NCBI GenBank assembly: GCA_024641085.1
Contig: JAHEDT010000018.1
Location: 1-55,995, forward strand
DNA: 55,995 nt
DNA from: Geobacteraceae bacterium
GTDB lineage: Bacteria; Desulfobacterota; Desulfuromonadia; Desulfuromonadales; BM103
Direction of reading: 5' to 3'
The translations under genes and the position numbers were made by a program. Position 1 is the stretch's first letter. Each line of letters begins with the position of its first letter. Positions 1 to 8,074 of this stretch are shown one piece after another. The notes beneath the pieces were generated by a model. That model was not told where the DNA came from and ran no database searches. It saw nothing but the letters and a program-made list of their open reading frames with translations.

Positions 1-665
1 TGGCCGAAGGGCCACTTGATGAAGACGCTGCGCGGCGGCTGGACCTTTTCGGTGTACTCGCGGATGATCGTCACCCCGACGGTGGGGATGCCGGCTTTCT
101 CGATCTCTCTCTGGATCAGTCCCACGGACTGATTGCAGATGCCTCAGGCCGGGGTCAGCAGGACCAGGTCGACGCCGTCCCGGCGGAGCCGGTCCGCGAC
201 CTGCCTGGCCGTCTGGCCGATCAGGGTGGCGATGTGCCGGCCGTCGATGTGCCCCATGAAGGAGTAGTGGGTGTCGGCCAGGTGGCCGATCACGCCCTCC
301 TGCTGCAGTTCCCGCAGCCGGTCGAGGGGGAAGATAATGTTGAGGTCCTTCTCGGCGTCGCTGTGGTCGTAGTAGTCATGGGTGATCCGGTAGTCCTCGC
401 CGATGGTCGCCCCGTCGATGGCCCGGAAACTCGGATCGCCCTCGCTGTCCTGCATGTCGAAGGACGGCTGGCCGCGATGGTGGACGCCCGAGGTGGTGAC
501 CAGGGCCAGCGTGCATTCGCTCAGCGGCTTGCGCGGCGGCGTCCACGGGATCGCCTCCCCCGACTCCCAGGGCTCGTAGGCGGTGATGAAGCGTTGGGCC
601 AGCCCCGGGTAACGGGTGATCAGCTTGGCAATCAGGCGGTTTTTCAATCGGCTGGTGATCGACAT
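1..665 (-). CDS. GrdB/PrdB-like selenoprotein (glycine/sarcosine/betaine reductase B family), 3' end outside window
   Basis: The frame from ATG 663-665 runs 173 codons to a TGA at complement 144-146 and then stays open to the window edge. The downstream part (GICNQSVGLIQREIEKAGI, later PPRSVFIKWPFG) continues the same family without a break. In Cys-containing relatives, as I recall them, this position reads TPVCPxCHQ..GL; here it is TPA-U-GIC, so UGA replaces the first Cys of a CxxC and gives a UxxC redox motif (U174, C177). A hairpin directly after the UGA (115-133) resembles a bacterial SECIS. The family contains the substrate-activating B subunits of glycine and proline reductases; the short stand-alone members have no firm function. 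A GAAGAG precedes the ATG by four bases. It is divergent from a radical SAM gene. A gene finder would wrongly truncate it. Confidence 0.85.
115..133 (-). other. Candidate bacterial SECIS hairpin for Sec insertion
   Basis: On the minus strand an 8-bp perfect stem (ATCAGTCC / GGACTGAT) closes a GUG loop. The loop lies 19-21 nt after the UGA at complement 144-146. Bacterial SECIS elements sit just 3' of the UGA, with a G or GU in the apical loop about 16-37 nt downstream, so both geometry and loop fit. The stem is perfect although it lies inside coding sequence. SelB recognition is inferred. Confidence 0.72.
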
Positions 666-747
666 CGGCTCTTCTCGTCAGGGTTGCATAAGGCATTATA
701 GCCTGATTTTCGTGGCGCGCGGCACTTTTCCGCGCATGGCGCAGCAT

Positions 748-820
748 CAGTCCCTGCCGTCAGGTGGGCCCTCGAGTTTTTCAGTCTACTGATTTCCGGA
801 TTCTGGATTCTGACTTCCGG
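748..820. repeat. Dispersed intergenic repeat, copy A
   Basis: This stretch between the divergent selenoprotein and radical SAM genes resembles 14867-14932. Both run CAGTCCC, then a CAGGTGG block, a GCGAGTTTTT-like block, and end in (C)TGGATTCTGGAT-like runs. The similarity also appears as related shadow translations on the minus strand (KNSRAHL.AGTD versus KNSRSHL.VGTD). It has no coding role that I can see; it is probably a REP/MITE-type family of the host chromosome. Confidence 0.55.
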
Positions 821-993
821 CTCCTCACCGGCTGGCCGTGGCGGAGTTAATTTGCACACAGATTTCCCCCTGTCCAAGGCCCGCCTGCACTAACCAGAAA
901 TTGTTTCCAGGCCATGGCTGTGGTAGGCTTTGTGAGCAGTCCTTGTCCAGGGGCTGTCGCTGTTTGCGCAGGGATCAAAATCGGGGGCAATTG

Positions 994-2325
994 GTGGCAC
1001 AAGGCAAAACCATACTGGCGGTGGTCGCCGACGTTCAGGGCGAGGTGTTCGAACACCCCGACCTGCTGATGGCGGGCATGAACGGCACGCAGGTGGTCGC
1101 GCCGCTGGCGGCGGAAATGATTCCGATGCCCGAGGGCAGCCGGCTGTTCACCATTCCGCAGACCCCGCCGGTCGGTTACGACCGGCGCAGCGGCCAACAG
1201 CTGACCACCGATCGCCTGCCCAAGAAGTGGGGCGGCGGGGCGATCCAGGCGGTCTCCGCTTTCCTGACCCCCGGCTATACCCGCACGCTGCTGCCGGCCG
1301 CCGACTACCAGCGCAAGGGCATGACTCTGCCGCTCTGGTCGTACACGGCGGTCGGCTGGTGCGTGGAGGAGGAGCGCTTCTACGTGGCGGCGGTCCAGGT
1401 CGATCGCAACAGCCAGTGGCAGCCCGATCACTTCGATGACCGCAAGCTCGATCCCCTGGTCAGGAAGGCGCTGAAAGCCAACCCCGACAACCGCCTGCTC
1501 GACCAGCTCGCGCGCTGTGCCCTCGATTACCACTGCTTTGCCGCGAAAAACCTGTTTTTCCGGCGCTGGGAAGCGCCCCTGCCAACGTCGCCGACCTGCA
1601 ACTCGCGCTGCGTCGGCTGCATCTCCCTGCAGGAATCGGACTGCTGCCCGGCCAGCCAGGAGCGCCTGACGTTCGTGCCGACCGTCGAGGAGCTGTGCGC
1701 CGTGGCGGTGCCGCACCTCAAGGAGGCGCAGAACGCGATCGTTTCCTTCGGCCAGGGCTGCGAGGGCGATCCGATTCTCCAGGCCGAGGTCATCTGCGCG
1801 GCGGTTCGCGAGATGCGCCGGGCGACCGCGCGCGGCACCATCAACTTCAACAGCAACGCCTCGCTGCCCGATGCCGTCGACCGGCTGGCGGCCGCCGGGG
1901 TCGAGTCGATCCGTGTGTCGCTCAACTCAGCCCGCGAACCGTTCTACAATGCCTACTACCGGCCGCGCGGCTACCGCTTTGCCGATGTCGTCGAATCGCT
2001 GCGCCGGGCCAAACGGGCCGGTCTCTATACCATGCTCAACTACCTGGTGTTCCCCGGGGTCAGCGACCGGCCCGACGAGATCGAGGCGCTGGCCGGCCTG
2101 GTCGAGGAGGTCGGCGTCGACATGATCCAGATGCGCAACCTGAGCCTCGACCCGGTCCTCTACCTGACCGCTCTGGGGGTGACCGGGCAGGGCGTCGGCA
2201 TGCTGGAGATGCTCAAGTGGCACAAGGCGCGTTTCCCGAAACTGCAGTACGGCTACTTCAACCGCACCCGCGAGACCTTTTTCCCGCCCGGTTACGAGAC
2301 GGAGTGGCCGATTGTACATGCTTAA
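994..2325 (+). CDS. Radical SAM domain protein
   Basis: About 443 aa from GTG 994, preceded by a GGGGG run six bases upstream; TTG 991 is an alternative, and the frame further upstream lacks family-like sequence. The radical SAM cluster motif is CNSRCVGC (CX3CX2C) near residue 200, followed by a second Cys-rich patch (ESDCCPAS) and a SFGQGCEGDP segment in the position of the usual GGEP SAM-binding motif. The first 190 residues form an extra N-terminal region that I do not recognise. The C-terminal barrel continues through NSNASLP, RVSLNSA and FPGVSD, typical of SPASM-free radical SAM enzymes. The substrate is unknown. Being divergent from the selenoprotein is suggestive but not evidence of a shared role. 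Confidence 0.8.
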   Translation: MAQGKTILAVVADVQGEVFEHPDLLMAGMNGTQVVAPLAAEMIPMPEGSRLFTIPQTPPVGYDRRSGQQLTTDRLPKKWGGGAIQAVSAFLTPGYTRTLLPAADYQRKGMTLPLWSYTAVGWCVEEERFYVAAVQVDRNSQWQPDHFDDRKLDPLVRKALKANPDNRLLDQLARCALDYHCFAAKNLFFRRWEAPLPTSPTCNSRCVGCISLQESDCCPASQERLTFVPTVEELCAVAVPHLKEAQNAIVSFGQGCEGDPILQAEVICAAVREMRRATARGTINFNSNASLPDAVDRLAAAGVESIRVSLNSAREPFYNAYYRPRGYRFADVVESLRRAKRAGLYTMLNYLVFPGVSDRPDEIEALAGLVEEVGVDMIQMRNLSLDPVLYLTALGVTGQGVGMLEMLKWHKARFPKLQYGYFNRTRETFFPPGYETEWPIVHA

Positions 2326-2517
2326 CTTTTCTCGGAGAACCTTTCGGTGAATACTGACTGGGATTGTCCTCGCCAAGAGCTCTGGTGGATCATGGCCACA
2401 TAAGGCCGTTACCAGCCGGACAATGATTTCCCCGAACGGGATTGTATGATTTAATGATGCCAGCCATTGGCTGAACGGGATGAGAGTGTAAAGAACAAAG
2501 GCCGGGAGGGTTTACTC

Positions 2518-3351
2518 ATGGGTTATGGCGATTTGCTTGGGAATACCGCGGAATGGTCCGTGGCCACGTTGCGCGAATATTTTCAGCAGCACCACCCCGA
2601 AGACTACCAGCTGATCGATGTCCGCCAGCTGCCCGAGTACAGCGCAGAACATCTGCCCGGCGCCCTCTGGATGCCTGCGGAAGAGCTGCCGCAGCGGCTG
2701 GCTGATATCGATGCGGCCAAAACCACCATCGTCTACTGCTCCCTTGGTTCGCTCAGCCGCGCCGCGGCCCAGCTGCTCATCAAGGCCGGTTTTCGTGACG
2801 TACATGTGCTTCAGGGGGGGATGCACAGCTGGCTTTACGGCGCGGCGACCGGTCTGCCCGGGCAGTTCTCCGCCCACCTGGCTGATGCCGGCAGCGCTCA
2901 GGAACAGGCCGTGCTGGCCTGGCGGGTCGAAGAGACCACCCGCCAGTTCTACGAGGAAATGGCGGATACCATAGACGATCCTCAAGTCTCCGCGCTGTTT
3001 GCCGAACTGGCGGCCGCGGAGAGCCACCACAAGGCCACCCTGCAAGCGCTCTGGGAGGCGCTGGCCGGCCGGCCGGCCGACCCGGTTTTCCCGGAAACGC
3101 CACCAGCTGAACAGGAGCTGATGGAGGGGGGAACGCGCCTCAGCGAGGCGCTCGCCTGGGCGGCGCAAAGCACCACGGCCAGGATTCTCGATTTCGCCAT
3201 GGCCCTCGAACTCAACGCCTACGATCACTATCTCTACCTGCAGCGCCACAGCACCGATCCCGACAGCCAGCGGCTGTTCGAAGTCATGGCCGACGAGGAG
3301 CGTCGTCATCTGCGGACCCTCGGCAAATCCCTGGAGAACCTCCAGCACTAG
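2518..3351 (+). CDS. Rhodanese-rubrerythrin-like fusion protein
   Basis: 277 aa; ATG 2518 is chosen because GGGAGGG lies eight bases upstream, whereas the longer open frame has neither a ribosome site nor family sequence. Residues ~15-115 form a rhodanese domain (LIDVRQLPEYSAEHLPGA; catalytic Cys in YCSLGSLS). Residues ~130-275 form a four-helix ferritin/rubrerythrin-type domain with diiron ligands in EETTRQFYEEM, AAAESHHKAT, ALELNAYDHY and DEERRHL. Such fusions are known in anaerobic delta-proteobacteria and are thought to act in sulfur or oxidative stress handling; the exact reaction is unproven. It is a single gene, convergent with acpH, and ends against a large palindrome. Confidence 0.85.
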   Translation: MGYGDLLGNTAEWSVATLREYFQQHHPEDYQLIDVRQLPEYSAEHLPGALWMPAEELPQRLADIDAAKTTIVYCSLGSLSRAAAQLLIKAGFRDVHVLQGGMHSWLYGAATGLPGQFSAHLADAGSAQEQAVLAWRVEETTRQFYEEMADTIDDPQVSALFAELAAAESHHKATLQALWEALAGRPADPVFPETPPAEQELMEGGTRLSEALAWAAQSTTARILDFAMALELNAYDHYLYLQRHSTDPDSQRLFEVMADEERRHLRTLGKSLENLQH

Positions 3352-3421
3352 GGGTCAGGTCTACACATTTCACATTTTTTGCAAAAAAAGCTTTTTTTGT
3401 GAAATGTGTAGACCTGACCCC
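3351..3421. repeat. Near-perfect palindromic REP-like element between convergent genes
   Basis: Arms 3351-3373 and 3399-3421 are exact reverse complements (23 bp) beginning GGGGTCAGGTCTACAC. The centre holds a second palindrome, AAAAAAAGCTTTTTTT (3383-3398). The GGGGTCAGGTCTAC end resembles sequences I associate with REP-associated tyrosine transposases (RAYT), but no transposase is nearby. The stem with its internal T and A runs would also terminate transcription from both sides. It touches the stop codon of the rhodanese fusion and contains the last codons of acpH. Confidence 0.8.
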
Positions 3422-4008
3422 TCTACCGTAATATCAAACTGTTGTTTAACAAAATCTGCGGCTTCGGACATGAAGCCTGCGAAATCCTGGCGCAGGGATG
3501 CTTCGTGGATGGCCAGGTCGTCGACCCCTTCGGCGAGGGGCAGGGGTCGGCTCAGGCGCTGGGCGATCCGCTGCAGCGCTCTGCCGACCACTGCGCGGTG
3601 CTGGTAGGAGAGCAGCCAGTTGTGTGCAATCATGTGGGGGGTGATGCGTTGGAGGCTGGCCGGCAGCTGGCCGTGGTTGTCCTGCAGCAGGCGGTACACC
3701 GCTGCGGCATAGTCTTCCAGCGGCACCGGTGAAAAGTCTGACCAGGCCGTGGCGAGAAAGTGGTCGTAAAAGATGTCGACGATAATGCCGCGGCCGTGGC
3801 CGAATTTCGGGTGGAGTCTCTGGCGGCTCTGCCGGGTATGCGGGCTGTTCTGGGCCAGACTGTCGATCCGGCGGTGCAGCTGCAGGCCGCGGACCAGTTG
3901 CTCGGGGTAGCTGTCCGGAATAGGTCCCTTGACGAAGTCCCCCATCAGGCCGCCGAGCTGCAGCTCGGGGTCCGGACCGGCCAGGTAGAGGTGAACCAGG
4001 TAATTCAC
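3370..4008 (-). CDS. acpH: Acyl carrier protein phosphodiesterase
   Basis: 212 aa of the ACP_PD family, which removes the 4'-phosphopantetheine arm from holo-ACP. The diagnostic start MNYLVHLYLA, the LMGDFVKGP segment, LHRRID and the IFYDHFLA block are present in the usual order. It overlaps by four bases (ATGA) with the preceding MshEN gene, so the two are translationally coupled. Oddity: about the last 16 residues (from SGLHISQKK) are encoded by the palindromic repeat 3351-3421, suggesting that the repeat entered the 3' end and supplied a new stop codon. Confidence 0.88.
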   Translation of the reverse strand: MNYLVHLYLAGPDPELQLGGLMGDFVKGPIPDSYPEQLVRGLQLHRRIDSLAQNSPHTRQSRQRLHPKFGHGRGIIVDIFYDHFLATAWSDFSPVPLEDYAAAVYRLLQDNHGQLPASLQRITPHMIAHNWLLSYQHRAVVGRALQRIAQRLSRPLPLAEGVDDLAIHEASLRQDFAGFMSEAADFVKQQFDITVEGSGLHISQKKLFLQKM

Positions 4009-5150
4009 AACCTGAGGATTTTGTTGTGCAGGATGAGGAGTTCGAAGGCCATCAAGGCCTTGCTGGCGAGTTGCTGCACGTCCACCACGGCCTCGGGGAG
4101 ATCTTTCGCCGGGTCGTCGACGTAGATCAGGCCGACCACGCGCCCGAGCATGCTCATGGGGATAAGCAGGGCGGTTTTGGGTGCCGGCTTGCCGAGAACC
4201 GCGGTCAGGGCCAGGTTGGTGTCACTCTGCGGCACCGGGCCGAGGAACAGGCTTTTGCTCTCCACCGCGGTCTTCAAAATGGACGGTTCGGAGAGCGGCA
4301 GCTGAAACTGGTCGAATCCCGGGATCGGCCGACCGTCCTTGGCCGAGCGCCAGCCGGTGACCTGGCCGGCAACCACCATGAAGAGAGCCGCCCGGGCGTA
4401 ATGTGCGCCGAGGTAGGCGATCACGGCATCGGCGACATCGTCGCGGTCGGTCGCCTTGACCAGGGCCTGAACGGTGCTCGCCAGGGTGATCCCTTCCTGG
4501 CCCACGTCCTCGATCAGGTCCTGATCGGTTAATTCTTCGATCGCCTCGACAACCGGTTCCGTGGTGTCTTCGGGCTTCTGGTAAATCCATTCCGAACCGG
4601 GCATGCCAAGCTCTTCATCGGTTTCGGGTGCCGCGACCGGTCCTTCCGGTGTGTCGAAGATGTGCACCTGGTTCAGCTCTTCGCGGACCTGCCTGGGCGG
4701 GGCGATATAGCGCATGGTGCGCTTGATGCCGTAGTACTCTTCCAGGGCAAAGACCAGCCGCACTTCCAGGGCCAGGACCGGTTTGACGATATAGCCGGTA
4801 CGAAACGAGATCTCGTCGATCGATTTCAGGTTGTGAGGGTCGGCCATGGCCAGGGTCAGCTTCTTGCCGTTGACCGCAACCGGTATGACTTTGTGCTTTT
4901 CTGCCAGTTCGGGACTGATGATTTTGATGACATCGGCAGAGATGTCCTGCATCTGACCCGGTTGCGCACAGGGGATCGAGAGGAGTTGGGCCAGGTTCTC
5001 GGCCAGGGCCCCCTCGCTGATCAGGCCCATTTCGATGAGTATGGTGCCGAGCTTGCCACCGAAAATGACCTGGGCCTGCAACGCCTCTTCGAGCTGCGCC
5101 TTGGTCAGCATATCTTTCTTGATCAGCAGTTCGCCTAGTCTGATTTTCAT
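4005..5150 (-). CDS. MshEN (T2SS E N-terminal) domain protein with GAF-like C-terminus, no ATPase
   Basis: 381 aa. Residues 1-60 carry two tandem MshEN-type motifs (RLGELLIKKDMLTKAQLEEA and KLGTILIEMGLISEGALAEN), the pattern that binds cyclic di-GMP in MshE-like ATPases. Residues ~60-150 complete the GspE_N fold (AEKHKVIPVAV..LTLAMADPHN). There is no Walker A, so this is not a pilus ATPase. After an acidic, probably disordered linker (~165-205), the C-terminus (LASTVQALVKATDRDD..ALLIPM..VVGLIYVDD) looks like a GAF-type sensory domain. It lies between an M23 peptidase and acpH on the same strand. A c-di-GMP receptor role is inferred. Confidence 0.75.
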   Translation of the reverse strand: MKIRLGELLIKKDMLTKAQLEEALQAQVIFGGKLGTILIEMGLISEGALAENLAQLLSIPCAQPGQMQDISADVIKIISPELAEKHKVIPVAVNGKKLTLAMADPHNLKSIDEISFRTGYIVKPVLALEVRLVFALEEYYGIKRTMRYIAPPRQVREELNQVHIFDTPEGPVAAPETDEELGMPGSEWIYQKPEDTTEPVVEAIEELTDQDLIEDVGQEGITLASTVQALVKATDRDDVADAVIAYLGAHYARAALFMVVAGQVTGWRSAKDGRPIPGFDQFQLPLSEPSILKTAVESKSLFLGPVPQSDTNLALTAVLGKPAPKTALLIPMSMLGRVVGLIYVDDPAKDLPEAVVDVQQLASKALMAFELLILHNKILRL

Positions 5151-5171
5151 GGTGCGCGTCCCTTGAGGTGA

Positions 5172-6491
5172 TTAATTCGAAGATGGGCTGTCTGACGATT
5201 CTGTGCTGGCCGTCTGGACGCCCGGCGGATCGTTCAGCCGGGCCATGAGGTTCTCTGCCTGGATGTTGAAATCAGCGAGGTTGGTTTTGGAAACCGGTTG
5301 GGCCGCAGGGGCCTTGACGCGGCTCGGGTTCGCCGGGGCGCCGTTTTTGAACATCCGGAAGCAGAGGTGCGGCCCGGTGGCGAGACCGGTGCTGCCGACG
5401 TAACCGATCACCTGCCCCTGGGCAACCCGCTTACCCTGGCCGATGCCCCTGGCAAAACCCTTCATGTGCAGGTACATGGTTTCGTAGCTGCTGTTGTGGC
5501 GGATCTTGACGAAGTTGCCATTGCCGCGCGTGTAGCCTTTCCTGATGATGACGCCATCGCCGACGCTTTTGATCGGGGTCCCGGGAGGCGCGGCGTAATC
5601 GATGGCCGGATGCGCCTTCCAGGTCTTGGTGATCGGGTGGAAACGGCGCATGGTGAAACCTGAAGAGATGCGTGAAAAGGAGAGTGGTGCTTTGAGAAAG
5701 GCTTTGCGCAGGCTCTGGCCGCTGGCATCGTAATAGTCGGCACGCCGGTCGCCGTCCTGGTAAAGGAAGGCCTGAAACGTGGCGCCCTGGTTGGTGAAAT
5801 CAGCGGCCAGGATCCGACCGTAACCCGCCGGCTGCCCTTCCCGGAAACGTTTCTCCACCAGGGCCTGAAAGGAGTCTCCCTGGCGAATGTCGAGGATGAA
5901 GTCGATATCCCAGGCAAAAATATCGGCCAGGTTCATGGCCAGGATATCGCTTTCGCCGGTCGCGGTGACCGCTTCAAAAAGGCTGCTTTCGATCGTGCCC
6001 CGGACGCGTACGACCTCCGTGGTGTATGGGATCGGCACCTTTTCGATGGCGAAGTTGTCAGCCTCTCGGGAGATAATCAGCTGTTCATCCCGGTCGATAT
6101 CATATTCAAAACGTTCGAACTGGTCGTCGCTCAGGCAGAGCCGGTAGGGTTGGCCTGCACTGAGCTTGGAGAGGGGAAAGACCTGTTTGCACTGCTGGCT
6201 CAATTCATGGAGTTCTGCCGCAGAGAAGAACTGTCCCAGCAGGCCGGTTGCCGTGTCGCCCTGGGCAATGGTCCCATTGATAATCTCTTTCCGGATTTCA
6301 GGGACGGGTGGCGGTGGTGGGGGCGCCGCCGGTGCGGCCGTGTGCGCCTCGGTCGTGGTGACCGTCGGACGCAGAAAGAGGGGCACCAGCAGCAGGACGA
6401 GCAGGCACAGAAGCAGCCAGATGCGCAGGCCGGGTATGGATCGGCCGGGTTTGGCCGTAGAGTTTTTGGGGGGGTGAAAATCGAAATCCAA
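5172..6491 (-). CDS. Membrane-anchored M23 (LytM) endopeptidase, OapA/MepM-like, with His-x-Cys variant motif
   Basis: 439 aa from a TTG (complement 6489-6491) with GGAAG eight bases upstream; no in-frame ATG lies nearby. One transmembrane segment (residues ~24-41) is followed by a proline-rich periplasmic stretch, a LysM/OapA-like region and an M23 domain at ~275-385. The first zinc motif HPAIDY (HxxxD) is intact. The second reads GPHLCFRM rather than GPHLHF, so the residue normally acting as the third zinc ligand is Cys. I believe the same variant occurs in some other M23 subfamilies, so activity may be kept. Likely a DD-endopeptidase for peptidoglycan expansion, 21 bp upstream of the MshEN gene. 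Confidence 0.85.
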   Translation of the reverse strand: MDFDFHPPKNSTAKPGRSIPGLRIWLLLCLLVLLLVPLFLRPTVTTTEAHTAAPAAPPPPPPVPEIRKEIINGTIAQGDTATGLLGQFFSAAELHELSQQCKQVFPLSKLSAGQPYRLCLSDDQFERFEYDIDRDEQLIISREADNFAIEKVPIPYTTEVVRVRGTIESSLFEAVTATGESDILAMNLADIFAWDIDFILDIRQGDSFQALVEKRFREGQPAGYGRILAADFTNQGATFQAFLYQDGDRRADYYDASGQSLRKAFLKAPLSFSRISSGFTMRRFHPITKTWKAHPAIDYAAPPGTPIKSVGDGVIIRKGYTRGNGNFVKIRHNSSYETMYLHMKGFARGIGQGKRVAQGQVIGYVGSTGLATGPHLCFRMFKNGAPANPSRVKAPAAQPVSKTNLADFNIQAENLMARLNDPPGVQTASTESSDSPSSN

Positions 6492-6799
6492 GGGTCACTT
6501 CCTGTCGGGGTAAGAGCGATAACTACCCGATAAACAAAATTTATCCATACTAGCAGGGTGACCAGCGATTTGTCTAGGAATCTGTGGGCGTCCAGGGATT
6601 GTTTTTATCCTGCCTCCGTCACGTTTATCGCGCTGAGAAGACCCATGACCCGCAGTGTGCGGCCGGAGAGCTGATTCGGTTTTGCTTGCCCGGCGATGTG
6701 GTGGTAAGCTGATTACCAGTACTGTCTGGCAACGGGCCTGGACGGTGCCGGATTCCCGGCGCCCTTGGCTTGATACCTTCAACATAAAGGAGTTTTTGC
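6492..6799. other. Intergenic region between divergent M23 and PepT-like genes
   Basis: About 300 bp without a convincing gene. It must hold the two divergent promoters, but I see no sigma-70 pair good enough to name. Short open frames here lack ribosome sites and recognisable sequence. Confidence 0.4.
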
Positions 6800-7936
6800 A
6801 TGATCAACCGGCAGCGTCTCAGCGATGGCTTTGCCCGTCTGGCCGCCATCAACAGTCCCCCATTAAAAGAGGGCCAGATCGCCCGTCACCTGGAAGAGCG
6901 TTTGCAGGCTCTCGGTGGTGAGGTCTGCTTCGACCAGGCGGCTGCCAGCACCGGTGGCGAGGTCGGCAACCTGGTCGCGTATTTTCCCGGCACCGGCAAG
7001 GGAACCGAGCCGCTGCTCTTTTCAGTGCACATGGACACGGTGGCTCCGGGCGGCCAGGTCGAACCGGTTTTGCGGGACGGGGTGTTTTACAGCGCGGGCG
7101 ACACGGTCCTCGGCGCCGATGACAAGGCCGGGATTGCCGAACTGCTCGAAGCTCTGGAGGTGGTTGGCGAGCAGGGCATTGTGCACGGCCCGATCGAGGT
7201 CGTGGTCTCGATCGCCGAAGAGATCGGCCTGGTCGGGGCCAAGCACCTTGACTACGGACTGCTCAAGGCGCGCCGGGGCTTCGCTCTGGACACAGAGGGT
7301 GTTGAGCAGATGGTCCTCAAGGCACCCGGTGCGAACCGCATGAAAGTGGAGATTACCGGCCTTGCCGCGCATGCCGGCCTGGCTCCCGAGCTGGGAATGT
7401 CGGCTATCCAGACGGCGGCCTTGGCCATTGCCCGCATGCAGTTGGGCCGCATCGACCACGAAACCACTGCCAATATCGGCCGTATCGAGGGTGGGGTGGC
7501 GACCAATATCGTGCCGCAGAAAGTGACCCTGCAGGGCGAGGCCCGCAGCCATGACCCGCACAAACTGCAGGCGCAGACGGAACACATGCTGGCCTGCTTT
7601 GAGGAGGCGGCCGACGCTATGGCCCGGGAGATCGGCGGCAAGCTGGTGCGCCCCGTGGTCAGCGTAGAGGTCAAGGCAGATTTTGCGAGGATGGCTGTTG
7701 CCGAAGAGGCCCCGGTCGTGCAACTGGCCAGGAGTGCCGCCGCTGCGGTCGGCCAGAAGATCGTGGTGCGCCTGGGCGGCGGCGGCAGCGATGCCAATAT
7801 CTTCAATGCCCACGGGATCGAAATGATTATCCTCGCCACCGGCATGCAAGGTGTTCATACCCATGACGAGTCGGTCGCGGTAGCCGACATGGCGCATGTG
7901 ACCGAACTGCTGGTCGAAATCATCCGCCAGGCTTAG
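6800..7936 (+). CDS. M20 family metallopeptidase, PepT-like
   Basis: 378 aa; AAAGGAG lies eight bases before ATG 6800. The dizinc site is complete: HMDTVAPG (His/Asp), GADDKAG (bridging Asp), the catalytic EE in IAEEIGL, ALDTEG, and the last His in GVHTHDE. The lid domain segment ITGLAAHAGLAPE is present. This matches peptidase T-like (M20B) aminopeptidases, which cleave small peptides in the cytoplasm. Length and motifs are normal. It stands alone and ends at a strong hairpin shared with the convergent srkA gene. Confidence 0.9.
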   Translation: MINRQRLSDGFARLAAINSPPLKEGQIARHLEERLQALGGEVCFDQAAASTGGEVGNLVAYFPGTGKGTEPLLFSVHMDTVAPGGQVEPVLRDGVFYSAGDTVLGADDKAGIAELLEALEVVGEQGIVHGPIEVVVSIAEEIGLVGAKHLDYGLLKARRGFALDTEGVEQMVLKAPGANRMKVEITGLAAHAGLAPELGMSAIQTAALAIARMQLGRIDHETTANIGRIEGGVATNIVPQKVTLQGEARSHDPHKLQAQTEHMLACFEEAADAMAREIGGKLVRPVVSVEVKADFARMAVAEEAPVVQLARSAAAAVGQKIVVRLGGGGSDANIFNAHGIEMIILATGMQGVHTHDESVAVADMAHVTELLVEIIRQA

Positions 7937-7999
7937 CGCCGCGGCACACTCTGCGAAGTGTGTAAAAGCTTTTTGCTGCAACTTATCTGTGGCGAGCTG

Positions 8000-8041
8000 C
8001 AAGCGCCGCCGGCAACCCTTTGAGGTTGCCGGCGGCGCTTG
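8000..8041. terminator. Strong bidirectional hairpin terminator
   Basis: Arms 8000-8017 and 8024-8041 are perfectly complementary (18 bp, very GC-rich) around CTTTGA, with AA before and TTGTTT after. It lies between the convergent PepT-like and srkA stop codons, so it can serve both. Confidence 0.85.
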
Positions 8042-8074
8042 TTTAGGGCTGGCCTTGGGTCCCGGTCCCGGGCG

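Noticed and set aside
3351-3421. Palindrome considered as a CRISPR repeat or riboswitch.
   Set aside because: Single copy, no spacers, and it lies between two stop codons.
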